Source: Galbibacter sp. BG1
GTDB lineage: Bacteria > Bacteroidota > Bacteroidia > Flavobacteriales > Flavobacteriaceae
Assembly: GCF_013391805.1 (NCBI RefSeq)
Contig: NZ_CP058364.1
Location: forward strand, 434,501-498,500
Reading direction: 5' to 3'
DNA: 64,000 bases
Under the pieces are notes generated by a model, which worked only from the letters and a program-made list of their open reading frames with translations, was not told the origin of the DNA and ran no database searches. Positions 36,808 through 45,359 of the stretch are shown here, one piece after another. The position numbers and the translations under genes are program-made. Each line of letters begins with the position of its first letter. Position 1 is the stretch's first letter.

Positions 36808-37884
36808 CTACATCGTTTCGCTGGCTTCCTTAAGTTTCTCAGTGTTCTCAGTCATTTTAAGTTCCTCCACAATTTTGTCGATATCTCCATTTACAATATT
36901 GGATAAATCGTAAAGTGTGAGTCCGATTCTATGATCGGTTACACGGCCCTGCGGATAATTGTAGGTTCTAATTTTTGCACTTCTATCACCACTGGAAACC
37001 ATGCTCTTTCTACGTGCAGAATCTTCTTCCTGTTTTTTAGCCAGTTCCCGCTCGTAAAGCCTTGAACGAAGCACTTTAATGGCTTTTTCCAAGTTTTTAT
37101 GTTGCGATTTCTCATCTTGACAACGCACTTCTATCCCTGTTGGTAAATGCTGTAACTGAATGGCGGAATAGGTTGTGTTAACCGATTGCCCTCCAGGACC
37201 TGTAGAAGTAGTTCTTATGATCTTAACATCACTCATATCCAGTTCTACATCAAATTCTTCCGCTTCTGGCAATACCATAACGGTTGCTGCAGATGTATGC
37301 ACGCGTCCTTGTGTTTCTGTTTGCGGAACCCGTTGTACACGGTGCACCCCAGATTCAAATTTCATTGTTCCATAAACGTTCTCTCCGTTTACTTCAAAAA
37401 TAATTTCTTTATAACCTCCAGAAGTTCCTTCGTTGTAGTCTACCGTATTCACTTTCCAGCCCCTGCCCTCGCAGTATTTGGTGTACATACGGTATAAATC
37501 CCCAGCAAAAATACTTGCTTCGTCGCCTCCCGTTCCAGCACGAATCTCCATCATTACGTTTTTTGAGTCTTCCGGGTCTTTGGGAATAAGCATGTATTTA
37601 ATCTCTTCTTCGATACTTGGCAACTTTTCTTTTGCCTCTTCCAACTGCATTTTGGCCATCTCTACCATTTCAGCATCGCTCCCATCCTCAATTATTTCTT
37701 CAGCCTCTTCAATATTATCGAGTATTTCTTTATAAACTTCACGTTTATCTACGAGCTCTTTTAGCTCTTTATACTCTTTATTTAATTGCACGTAACGTTT
37801 CTGATCTGCAATAATATCCGGTTGGATAATTAAATCGGACACCTCATCAAAACGTTGTTTAACAATGTTTAATTTATCTAACAT
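36808..37884 (-). CDS. prfA: Peptide chain release factor 1
   Basis: A 358-aa RF1, releasing peptides at UAA/UAG. The peptidyl-hydrolase GGQ motif is in [20 protein letters not shown], and [16 protein letters not shown] is the conserved C-terminal block. The codon-recognition loop region gives [18 protein letters not shown]. Standard length. ATG at 37884. Confidence 0.97.
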   Translation of the reverse strand: MLDKLNIVKQRFDEVSDLIIQPDIIADQKRYVQLNKEYKELKELVDKREVYKEILDNIEEAEEIIEDGSDAEMVEMAKMQLEEAKEKLPSIEEEIKYMLIPKDPEDSKNVMMEIRAGTGGDEASIFAGDLYRMYTKYCEGRGWKVNTVDYNEGTSGGYKEIIFEVNGENVYGTMKFESGVHRVQRVPQTETQGRVHTSAATVMVLPEAEEFDVELDMSDVKIIRTTSTGPGGQSVNTTYSAIQLQHLPTGIEVRCQDEKSQHKNLEKAIKVLRSRLYERELAKKQEEDSARRKSMVSSGDRSAKIRTYNYPQGRVTDHRIGLTLYDLSNIVNGDIDKIVEELKMTENTEKLKEASETM

Positions 37885-38101
37885 AATTCGTTTCTAATTC
37901 GATTTACAAATTTACGATTATTTTTGAGGTTTTTCGAGTTTGCTATCATTCGCATGAAATTTATATAATTTCGTTAATCCAAAACAATAAAATGACTCGT
38001 CCAGTGTAGTTGAAAACTTATTTAGCTTACTATCCACGTTTAGTTATCGACTGCGCCTGACTCCGACAAAGGCAGACTCGACCTAATATATACATATCAC
38101 A

Positions 38102-38131
38102 AAACCGCCCAAGTAAATACTGGGGCGGTTT
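38102..38131 (-). terminator. Hairpin terminator downstream of the M56 peptidase gene
   Basis: AAACCGCCC / GGGGCGGTTT stem with an 11-nt loop, 21 nt after the M56 gene stop. The remaining spacer to prfA includes a short repeat remnant at about 38048-38085 (GACTGCGCCTGACTCCGACA). Confidence 0.7.
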
Positions 38132-38152
38132 GCTTTTTGTATGACATTATTC

Positions 38153-40033
38153 TTATTTTTCCTTTAATGTGATTTCAACAACTCCATCTTTCGCTTTTTC
38201 CCCATATTTCTCAATCGCTTGTTGGTCTTTTAGAATGTTTACGTGCTTTACGTTGCTTACATCAATTGATTTCATTTGAAAATCTTTTGGCATTATTTTT
38301 CCGTTTACTACGTAAAGCGCATCTTTTAAAGATTTCGGGCTGTTGCCATTCGTTTGCATGATAAAACTACCGTCTGTTTCGGTGCCATCACTATTCTTTC
38401 TTTCTATTTTAATTTGTCCATTAGTCAAATGTTCCTTATCGGAAGCCACTCCTGACGGCTTCAAACTTAGTTCAACAACACCATTCTTAGCCTGATCCCC
38501 ATATTTTTCAATGGCTTTTTCATTTTTAAGAATTTTTAATTCGTTAAAGTTTTTTGGATCAACCGAATTAATATCAAAATCTTTTGGCATCACTTTTCCA
38601 TCAATAACAAACAACGGTTTTTCTTTATCTGGATTTACGCTTACTATCACTCCAGCAGCCGAAGAACCCTTCATTGTGTAATCATCGTCATTCTGTGAAA
38701 CCTCGTTCCCGTCGTTCTCAGTTTTTCCCACATATTTATTTGTAGTGCCTTCTTTCGAACCACTTGCCGAAGTGGTATCGTCCGAGTAAATAGAACTAGA
38801 ATCAAAGTATTTGGTATTGTATGGTGCTTGTTGCCCAGTTGTAATTTTCCAAGGACTTTTTTCGGAATTTGTATTCGTTTCTACGCCAACACTTCCCCTA
38901 TTTTCGCTCTTGCCAGTTAGATTTTCGACACCTCCCTGCTTTTTCCCTGATTTTAAAGTTATTTCTACTATTCCGTTTTTGGCCTTTTCTCCATATTTGG
39001 CAACAGCCAACGCTCCCTTGGATACATCCATAGTGGCAATCGTATTAGGATCAATTGAATCTAGATCAAAGTCAGATGGCATTACAACCCCGTCTATTAC
39101 TACAAGCGGGTTATCGGAAAAAGTTGAATCCTGAATTACTTCTTTATCCTGTAAATTATTTTGGATCTTGAATTTGGTCTCCGTTTTAAAGCTAAACAAC
39201 ATCATAAATCCTGCTAGCAAAGGAAATATTAAGGCATACTTCCAAATGTTCCTTTTTTGTGATTTTTGTTTTTGTAACATAACGATTCGATTTTTGATTA
39301 ATGAATTATAAAATGGATTGATGATGGAGTAATGTACTCCGCTTAATTTTTTCAGTAATAAATATTGATAAGTTTTAATTTCCTTAGCGTTTTCGACAGC
39401 TCCTTTATCGGCTATGAATTCTAAATTTTGAGTAAGCCGCTTTTTATACCACCACACAAAAGGATTAAACCAGAACATGGAAGTAAATAGATGCACAAAA
39501 ATAACATCGAAAGAATGTTTTTGACGAACGTGAACCTTTTCGTGGGCGATTATAGTTTTTAACTCCTCCGCTGAATGATTATTGGGATTGTAAACAATGT
39601 TATTGAAAAATGAAAACGGACCCACATTTTCTGAAATGAAAACATGATTTATATTCCCTTTCTTCAAAGTCCCTCTCTTTATAAGGCGGTACAAGGATAA
39701 AAGCTGAATCGTAATCTTAATAGAAAAGATTACCACTCCGGCCAGGTATAAATAAAACAAAACTTCCATTGCAAAATCTAAATAAGAAGTTTCTTGAAAT
39801 AAGGTACGTGATGCATGCGCTTGTTCATTCCCCGAAAGTTTTGAAACCTCTACATATTCTACCGTTTTAAAATAAAGTAGAGGCAGAAGCATGGAAACTA
39901 CCATGCCTAAATTTAAAAACCATCTATTGGCCTGGAAAAAAGTTTCTTTCTTCAAAAAAAAACTGTAAACCCCAAAAAATATGATTTGCAAGATGGAAGC
40001 CTTCAATATATAAGATAAAAAGTCTACCATCAT
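38153..40033 (-). CDS. BlaR1-like M56 metallopeptidase with three plug-like C-terminal repeats
   Basis: A 626-aa membrane protein. The N-terminal part has membrane helices (about 10-28, 35-55, 88-110) and the zinc motif HEKVH (164-168), typical of M56/BlaR1 peptidases that cleave a BlaI-type repressor; a further helix lies at about 264-282. Instead of a beta-lactam sensor domain it ends in three copies of a segment like the TonB-receptor plug (about 308-364, 472-527 and 571-626), each with V(I/V)(D/N)GxxMPxDFxxxSI and K-YG(E/D)xAK(N/D)G(V/I)VE(I/L)xLK. The linkers between copies are Ser/Thr/Asn-rich. It overlaps the BlaI-like gene by 4 nt. Inferred: a signal-sensing protease acting on the repressor. 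Confidence 0.9.
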   Translation of the reverse strand: MMVDFLSYILKASILQIIFFGVYSFFLKKETFFQANRWFLNLGMVVSMLLPLLYFKTVEYVEVSKLSGNEQAHASRTLFQETSYLDFAMEVLFYLYLAGVVIFSIKITIQLLSLYRLIKRGTLKKGNINHVFISENVGPFSFFNNIVYNPNNHSAEELKTIIAHEKVHVRQKHSFDVIFVHLFTSMFWFNPFVWWYKKRLTQNLEFIADKGAVENAKEIKTYQYLLLKKLSGVHYSIINPFYNSLIKNRIVMLQKQKSQKRNIWKYALIFPLLAGFMMLFSFKTETKFKIQNNLQDKEVIQDSTFSDNPLVVIDGVVMPSDFDLDSIDPNTIATMDVSKGALAVAKYGEKAKNGIVEITLKSGKKQGGVENLTGKSENRGSVGVETNTNSEKSPWKITTGQQAPYNTKYFDSSSIYSDDTTSASGSKEGTTNKYVGKTENDGNEVSQNDDDYTMKGSSAAGVIVSVNPDKEKPLFVIDGKVMPKDFDINSVDPKNFNELKILKNEKAIEKYGDQAKNGVVELSLKPSGVASDKEHLTNGQIKIERKNSDGTETDGSFIMQTNGNSPKSLKDALYVVNGKIMPKDFQMKSIDVSNVKHVNILKDQQAIEKYGEKAKDGVVEITLKEK

Positions 40034-40389
40034 TTTTTGTTTTCAATATGATCTATAATTTCTTTAAGCTCTTCCACACTTATTTTCCTTTCTTGGGCAA
40101 AAAATGAAACCAAACCTTTGTAAGAATTATTAAAATAATCTTCTATGGCAGAAGAAAGGAACTTTTTCCTATACTCCTCTTTTTTTACCAAAGGATAATA
40201 TTGGTGGGTATTCCCAAAGGCATTATGCGCCACGTAACCCTTCTCCTCTAAATTCCTGATTATGGTAGATAACGTATTGTAATGCGGCTTATCGCCTTCT
40301 ATTGCCTGCTGTACTTCTTTTACAAAAGCCTTCTCTAGCTCCCATAAAATTTTCATTATCTCCTCTTCCTTATTCGTTAATTCCCGCAT
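40030..40389 (-). CDS. BlaI/MecI-family transcriptional repressor
   Basis: A 119-aa winged-helix repressor: MRELTNKEEEIMKILWELEK, AFVKEV, then HYNTLSTIIRNLEEKGYVAH, the canonical DNA-reading segment of the BlaI/CopY family. The C-terminal half (YFNNSYKGLVSFFAQERKIS) is the dimerisation region. It is coupled to the M56 gene (4-nt overlap, ATGA type). A strong dyad operator lies 30-65 nt upstream, so autoregulation is likely. Confidence 0.95.
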   Translation of the reverse strand: MRELTNKEEEIMKILWELEKAFVKEVQQAIEGDKPHYNTLSTIIRNLEEKGYVAHNAFGNTHQYYPLVKKEEYRKKFLSSAIEDYFNNSYKGLVSFFAQERKISVEELKEIIDHIENKK

Positions 40390-40418
40390 AGTTTTTTATT
40401 TTACTTGAATAAAAGTAA

Positions 40419-40454
40419 AACTATATTTTTAGTTATGCAACTAAAAATATAGTT
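40419..40454. promoter_or_regulatory. Probable BlaI-type operator (two 14-bp sites as an inverted pair)
   Basis: AACTATATTTTTAGT and its exact complement ACTAAAAATATAGTT are separated by TATGCA. Each arm is itself an imperfect dyad of the form ACTA-N6-TAGT. It lies between the divergent repressor gene (start 40389) and the exchanger gene (start 40522). A possible -7 element for the repressor (TAGTTTTA, complement of 40416-40423) overlaps the first arm. Confidence 0.7.
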
Positions 40455-40521
40455 AATTAACTAATTATGCAGTTTTAATGCTTTTTTAGCCTTATTCTTT
40501 ACCTTCGTATAAATACTTTAT

Positions 40522-41460
40522 ATGAATTTAATTTTTATTATCTGTGGCCTAGCACTACTTATTCTCGGAGGAAACTGGTTATTAAAAGCAGCCGTTGGAC
40601 TCTCTTTGAAGTTGAACATTCCTAAGATTGTAATTGGGATGACGGTTGTATCCCTAGCAACCTCTGCACCCGAATTAATAGTAAGTGTGAAATCTGCTTT
40701 AAACGGCTTCCCAGATTTGGCAATGGGAAATGTTATAGGCTCCAATGTGGCCAACCTCGGTTTGGTACTCGCCATAACAATTATTCTATCTCCCATTAAC
40801 GTTGAAAAAAGTTTTTATAAAACCGATTGGCCGGTCATGATGATTTCCTCGGTTTTATTATTCGGTTTTGTTTTTACAGATCATACCTTACAGCGCTACG
40901 AAGGGATTATTCTATTTTCTTTTCTTACCCTCTTTTTGATTTATTTGCTGAAGTTTCAAAAACAGGCAGTTGTCGATGAGACTGAAGATGAAATAAACCA
41001 AGAATTACCTCTCTATAAAGTGGTACTATATCTTGCCATAGGTGGATTGGCTCTATGGGGCGGCTCCGAATTACTTATTGAAGGCGCCGTTGGCTTGGCA
41101 GAAGCTTATGGAGTAAGCAAACGTGTTATTGCTGTTACGGTGGTTTCGGTAGGGACAAGCATTCCCGAATTGGCCGCATCCATTATTGCGGTTTTAAAGA
41201 AAGAAAAAGCTATCTCCCTGGGGAATTTAATTGGATCGAATATGTTTAATATTCTTGCAGTCCTTGGAATTACTTCCATGATCACCCCTATCGAAATTAA
41301 CGACAAAGGTTTATTAACGAACGATATCTATTGGATGTTGGGAATATCCTTTCTTATTTTACCACTCGTTTTTATACCAAGAGGATTTCGACTTGGCTGG
41401 AGGGATGGTATTATTTTGTTAGCACTCTACGGCATATTTGTTTACACCACACTTATATAA
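40522..41460 (+). CDS. Na+/Ca2+ exchanger family protein (CaCA, YrbG-like)
   Basis: A 312-aa membrane antiporter with about ten hydrophobic segments and the two alpha-repeats that define the family: TSAPELIVSVKSAL with GNVIGSNVANLGLVLAI, and TSIPELAASIIAVL with GNLIGSNMFNILAVLGI. It exchanges Ca2+ for Na+ or H+ across the inner membrane. Divergent from the BlaI gene and sharing the operator region with it, so joint control is possible. Ends in a clear terminator. Confidence 0.93.
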   Translation: MNLIFIICGLALLILGGNWLLKAAVGLSLKLNIPKIVIGMTVVSLATSAPELIVSVKSALNGFPDLAMGNVIGSNVANLGLVLAITIILSPINVEKSFYKTDWPVMMISSVLLFGFVFTDHTLQRYEGIILFSFLTLFLIYLLKFQKQAVVDETEDEINQELPLYKVVLYLAIGGLALWGGSELLIEGAVGLAEAYGVSKRVIAVTVVSVGTSIPELAASIIAVLKKEKAISLGNLIGSNMFNILAVLGITSMITPIEINDKGLLTNDIYWMLGISFLILPLVFIPRGFRLGWRDGIILLALYGIFVYTTLI

Positions 41461-41470
41461 ACGCACAAAA

Positions 41471-41500
41471 AAAATCGCCTAAAATAATTTAGGCGATTTT
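41471..41500. terminator. Bidirectional terminator
   Basis: AAAATCGCCTAAA / TTTAGGCGATTTT, 13-bp perfect stem with an ATAA loop, flanked by A and T runs. Between the convergent exchanger (+) and glnA (-) genes. Confidence 0.85.
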
Positions 41501-41553
41501 TACATTAACGTACCAAAAATGTCACGCTTGAGGGAACATTTTTGTATATATTT

Positions 41554-42579
41554 TTAAGCTTCTGCTTTAATATCTACAGTTTTTACTGTTTCAATTATTC
41601 TCGCAGCTACTTTGTATGGATCTGCATTGGAAGCAGGACGTCTATCTTCCAACCATCCTTTATATCCTTTTTCTACTGTAATAATTGGAATACGAATAGA
41701 AGCACCTCTATCAGAAACACCGTAACTAAAGTCGGTTATAGCCGCAGTTTCGTGCTTACCTGTTAAACGCTCGTCGTTAAACTCACCATAAACAGCTATG
41801 TGCTCTTTGGTAACTGGTCTAAACGCCTCACATACTTTTTCGTAAATTTCTTTAGAACCACAAGTTCTCAATAAGGTATTAGAGAAGTTTGCGTGCATAC
41901 CAGAACCATTCCAATCTCCTTTAACTGGCTTAGGGTGATACTCGATATAGTAACCATATTCTTCACACAATCTGTCTAAAAGATAACGAGAGATCCAAAT
42001 TTCATCTCCAGCTCTTTTTCCTCCTTTAGCAAAGATTTGGTACTCCCATTGCCCGCAAGCAACTTCTTGGTTAATTCCTTCGAAATTAATTCCAGCTTCG
42101 ATACATAAATCTGCATGTCTTTCAACTACTTCTCTTCCGTGAGTATTTAAACCACCAACAGAACAGTAATACAGTCCTTGAGGACCAGGATATCCACCTA
42201 CTGGGAACCCAAGAGGCAATTGTGTTTTCGTATCCATTATAAAGTACTCTTGCTCAAAACCGAACCAGAAATCTTCATCATTCTCATCATCAATAGTGGC
42301 TCTAGAGTTGGTTTCATGAGGAGTTCCATCAGCATTTAAAACTTCTGCCATTACCAAATACCCATTTTTACGTGCAGGATCAGGAAATATAGAAACTGGT
42401 TTTAGCAAGCAGTCAGAGGATCCTCCTTCAGCTTGTTTTGTTGAAGATCCGTCAAAAGACCAAATAGGGCAATCTTCCAATTTCCCACTAAAATCATCTT
42501 CAATCTTTGTTTTACTTCTCATGTTTTGGGTTGGAAAATATCCATCTAACCAAATGTACTCAAGTTTAGCCTTACTCAT
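41554..42579 (-). CDS. Glutamine synthetase, type II (eukaryote-like)
   Basis: A 341-aa enzyme making glutamine from glutamate, ammonia and ATP. GSII hallmarks: the beta-grasp part LEYIWLDGYFPTQNMRSKTK with WSFDGSSTKQAEGGSSDCLL, the metal/catalytic motif WFGFEQEYFIMD, GINFEGINQEVACGQWEYQI, and the ATP part HPKPVKGDWNGSGMHANFSN. The short length excludes the 470-aa GSI type. It is divergent from a second, unrelated glutamine synthetase. The ATG at 42579 has a TATTTTTG (complement of 42618-42625) 38 nt upstream as possible -7 element. Confidence 0.95.
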   Translation of the reverse strand: MSKAKLEYIWLDGYFPTQNMRSKTKIEDDFSGKLEDCPIWSFDGSSTKQAEGGSSDCLLKPVSIFPDPARKNGYLVMAEVLNADGTPHETNSRATIDDENDEDFWFGFEQEYFIMDTKTQLPLGFPVGGYPGPQGLYYCSVGGLNTHGREVVERHADLCIEAGINFEGINQEVACGQWEYQIFAKGGKRAGDEIWISRYLLDRLCEEYGYYIEYHPKPVKGDWNGSGMHANFSNTLLRTCGSKEIYEKVCEAFRPVTKEHIAVYGEFNDERLTGKHETAAITDFSYGVSDRGASIRIPIITVEKGYKGWLEDRRPASNADPYKVAARIIETVKTVDIKAEA

Positions 42580-42656
42580 TTGTATAAAAAATTTATTAAT
42601 TGAACTTTACTCGTAGACAAAAATATGTTTTTTTGTGTTTGCTGCCGAAAATTACA

Positions 42657-42718
42657 GGGGTATTTTTGAAAACAACCCTATATTTTTATTAATACCCTAT
42701 TTTTGCAAGGGGTATTTT
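42657..42718. promoter_or_regulatory. Repeated GGGGTATTTT motifs between the divergent glutamine synthetase genes
   Basis: GGGGTATTTT occurs at 42657-42666 and 42709-42718, with oppositely oriented AATACCCT at 42691-42698 and AACCCTAT at 42674-42681 between them. The cluster lies just upstream of the probable glnA promoter and between the two start codons. Candidate binding site of a nitrogen or sugar regulator; no known site matches it with certainty. Confidence 0.4.
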
Positions 42719-42861
42719 CTTATTTGTATAAATATTCTGATTTTTGTTAATAATAATTTAATATTTAATTTTCTTAAAGATACCTAATTAGAATTTGATA
42801 TTGGAAATTTGTTACCCATCAAACATTTAGGATAAAGAATCAACTTTTTTATAACGAGCAT

Positions 42862-45048
42862 ATGTCAACAATACGGTTTAAAGCAATAAAAAAATCTTTC
42901 GAACGAAAACCATTACCCATCGATATTACTGGAAAACGTTCTGAAGTTTATGGAATTAATGTATTCAATGAGCAAGTAATGCGCCAGGTAATGTCGCAAG
43001 AAGCCTTTAACAGCGTTATCGCAGCCATCGAGGGTGGTGTAAAAATAGACCGCAAACTAGCCGATGAAATAGCCGCCGCCATGAAAAACTGGGCCATAAC
43101 CAAAGGGGCTACGCATTACACACACTGGTTTCAGCCGCTTACAGGAGCTACTGCAGAAAAACACGATTCTTTTTTTGAACCTATAAACAATTCGCAGGCT
43201 GTAGAAAAATTTGGAGGCAGCCAATTGGTTCAACAAGAGCCAGATGCTTCCAGTTTTCCACATGGAGGGATTAGAAATACCTTTGAAGCTAGGGGATATA
43301 CTGCGTGGGACCCTACCTCCCCAGCTTTTGTCTACGGAACTACCTTATGTATTCCCACGGTCTTTGTTTCTTATACCGGCGAAGCTTTAGACAATAAAGC
43401 ACCGTTGTTAAGGGCTTTACAGGCCGTTGATAATGCTGCTACCGAAGTAGCTCGTTATTTCGATAAAAGCGTTAACAAAGTAAATGCTACCTTGGGCTGG
43501 GAACAGGAATATTTTTTAATTGATAAGGCTCTTGCCTATTCGCGTCCCGATATTGTTTTGGCAGGAAGAACTTTGCTTGGACATTCTCCTGCTAAAGGCC
43601 AGCAATTAGACGATCATTACTTTGGTTCTATTCCAGATAGGGTACTTAACTTTATGAGGGATCTGGAGAACGATTGTGTAAAACTCGGTATTCCCGTAAA
43701 AACAAGGCACAATGAAGTGGCCCCCAATCAGTTTGAGTTGGCTCCGCTTTTTGAAGAAGCCAATTTGGCGGTAGACCACAACTCCTTATTAATGGACTTA
43801 ATGGACAAAACTGCCGACAAGCATAATTTTAAGGTCCTTTTCCACGAAAAACCGTTTGTAGGGGTTAACGGATCAGGAAAACATAATAACTGGTCTTTAG
43901 CCACCAATAACGGCACCAACTTATTAAGTCCGGGGACTACACCCACCAAAAACCTTCAGTTTTTAACTTTCTTTATTAACACTATAAAAGCTGTTCACGA
44001 CTATGAAGAACTCATAAGAGCTTCCGTGGCTTCTGCTACCAACGACCACCGATTGGGCTCCAACGAAGCTCCACCGGCCATCGTTTCAGTATTTATAGGT
44101 TCCCAATTAACAAAAGTTCTAGATGAATTGGAAGATGTTTCCAAAGGAAAACTTTCACCTCAAGAAAAAACAGACCTTAAACTTAATGTAGTTGGTAAAA
44201 TTCCAGAAATACTTTTGGATAATACCGATAGAAATAGAACCTCTTCTTTTGCTTTTACGGGTAATAAGTTTGAATTGAGAGCTGTTGGGTCTAAATCGAA
44301 CTGCGCAAAACCCATGACGGTTTTAAATACCATTGTAGCCAAACAACTTCGGGAATTTAAAAAGGAGGTTGACGGACTTATTGAAAAGAAAAAGCTAAAA
44401 AAAGATGAAGCCATTTTCAATGTGCTGAGGGAATATATAAAGGCTTCCAAAAAAATTCGTTTCGAAGGGGACGGCTATAGCGAAGCATGGGTGAAAGAAG
44501 CCCAAAAAAGAGGATTGAGCAATAATAAATCTACCCCAGAAGCTTTAAAAGCATCCATTTCTAAAAAAGTGATCGATTTGTATGAGGAAATGAAGGTGAT
44601 GAATTCCGTAGAAATCAAAGCCCGACATGAAATTGAATTGGAAGAATATGCCTTAAAAGTTCAAATTGAAGGCCGTGTTTTGGGCGATATTGCAAGAAAC
44701 CATGTAATTCCAACCGCTATTCGCTACCAGAATACACTTATAGAAAATGTAAAGGGACTTAAGGAGGTCTTTGGAAATGATTTTAAGAAACTCGCTCCAG
44801 AGCAACTGGATCTTATAGAGGAAATATCAAACCACATTTCTGAAATAAACTCGAAAGTAAAGGCGATGATAGACGAACGTAAAAACGCCAATAAGCTGGA
44901 AAAAGCACAACTCAAGGCAGAAGCGTACTGCGAGAAAGTTTTACCCTATTTCGAGCAAATCCGCTACCACTGCGATAAATTAGAGTTGTTGGTAGACGAC
45001 AATCTTTGGCCACTTACAAAGTATAGGGAGCTATTGTTTACCAAATAA
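42862..45048 (+). CDS. glnN: Glutamine synthetase, type III
   Basis: A 728-aa GSIII. Signature pieces: GINVFNEQVMRQVMSQEAFN near the N-terminus, THYTHWFQPLTGATAEKHDS, the catalytic WEQEYFLIDKALAYSRPDIV, KTRHNEVAPNQFELAPLFEE, the LLFHEKPF-like substrate block (KVLFHEKPFVGVNGSGKHNN), and the NDHRLGSNEAPPAIVSVFIG block. This large dodecameric type is typical of Bacteroidota. Divergent from the type II gene; 282 nt between starts. Confidence 0.95.
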   Translation: MSTIRFKAIKKSFERKPLPIDITGKRSEVYGINVFNEQVMRQVMSQEAFNSVIAAIEGGVKIDRKLADEIAAAMKNWAITKGATHYTHWFQPLTGATAEKHDSFFEPINNSQAVEKFGGSQLVQQEPDASSFPHGGIRNTFEARGYTAWDPTSPAFVYGTTLCIPTVFVSYTGEALDNKAPLLRALQAVDNAATEVARYFDKSVNKVNATLGWEQEYFLIDKALAYSRPDIVLAGRTLLGHSPAKGQQLDDHYFGSIPDRVLNFMRDLENDCVKLGIPVKTRHNEVAPNQFELAPLFEEANLAVDHNSLLMDLMDKTADKHNFKVLFHEKPFVGVNGSGKHNNWSLATNNGTNLLSPGTTPTKNLQFLTFFINTIKAVHDYEELIRASVASATNDHRLGSNEAPPAIVSVFIGSQLTKVLDELEDVSKGKLSPQEKTDLKLNVVGKIPEILLDNTDRNRTSSFAFTGNKFELRAVGSKSNCAKPMTVLNTIVAKQLREFKKEVDGLIEKKKLKKDEAIFNVLREYIKASKKIRFEGDGYSEAWVKEAQKRGLSNNKSTPEALKASISKKVIDLYEEMKVMNSVEIKARHEIELEEYALKVQIEGRVLGDIARNHVIPTAIRYQNTLIENVKGLKEVFGNDFKKLAPEQLDLIEEISNHISEINSKVKAMIDERKNANKLEKAQLKAEAYCEKVLPYFEQIRYHCDKLELLVDDNLWPLTKYRELLFTK

Positions 45049-45296
45049 CAAACTCCGTTAAACAATGTTACTGATTGATTATCAGTTAATCCGATTTTAA
45101 ACAGCATTGGTCGAAAAGAGCATAACACCCATTTATAAAGGGGATTTATCCTGTACGGGAAGCCATAAGTTTTTATATATTTGGTATGCTATTAATCAAT
45201 TTAATGAAGTGGTTTTCAGACTAGAAAGTTTTTTGAAGCTTTTGTTTGCGAATCACTCAAAAGGAAAGAAGGAAATAACCAACCTTCAAAAAAATG
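45049..45296. other. Spacer after glnN
   Basis: About 250 nt without a convincing gene. A short open frame (45107-45376) runs across the terminator into purM and has no recognisable family, so it was not called. Together with the next two sites it makes up the gap before purM. Confidence 0.5.
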
Positions 45297-45324
45297 AAGC
45301 ACACAAACTTTTGTTTGTGTGCTT
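45297..45324 (+). terminator. Rho-independent terminator upstream of purM
   Basis: AAGCACACAAAC / GTTTGTGTGCTT, a perfect 12-bp stem with a TTTT loop, then a T-rich tract. It should stop transcripts arriving from glnN. Confidence 0.85.
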
Positions 45325-45344
45325 TTTATTTATGGCTATTTTTG
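45314..45344 (+). promoter_or_regulatory. Predicted purM promoter overlapping the terminator
   Basis: TTTG (45314-45317), 19 nt, then TATTTTTG (45337-45344): an exact fit to the Bacteroidota TTTG-N19-TAnnTTTG promoter. The start codon follows after 15 nt. The -33 box is inside the 3' arm of the terminator stem. Confidence 0.6.
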
Positions 45345-45359
45345 CAAAAACAATTTTTC

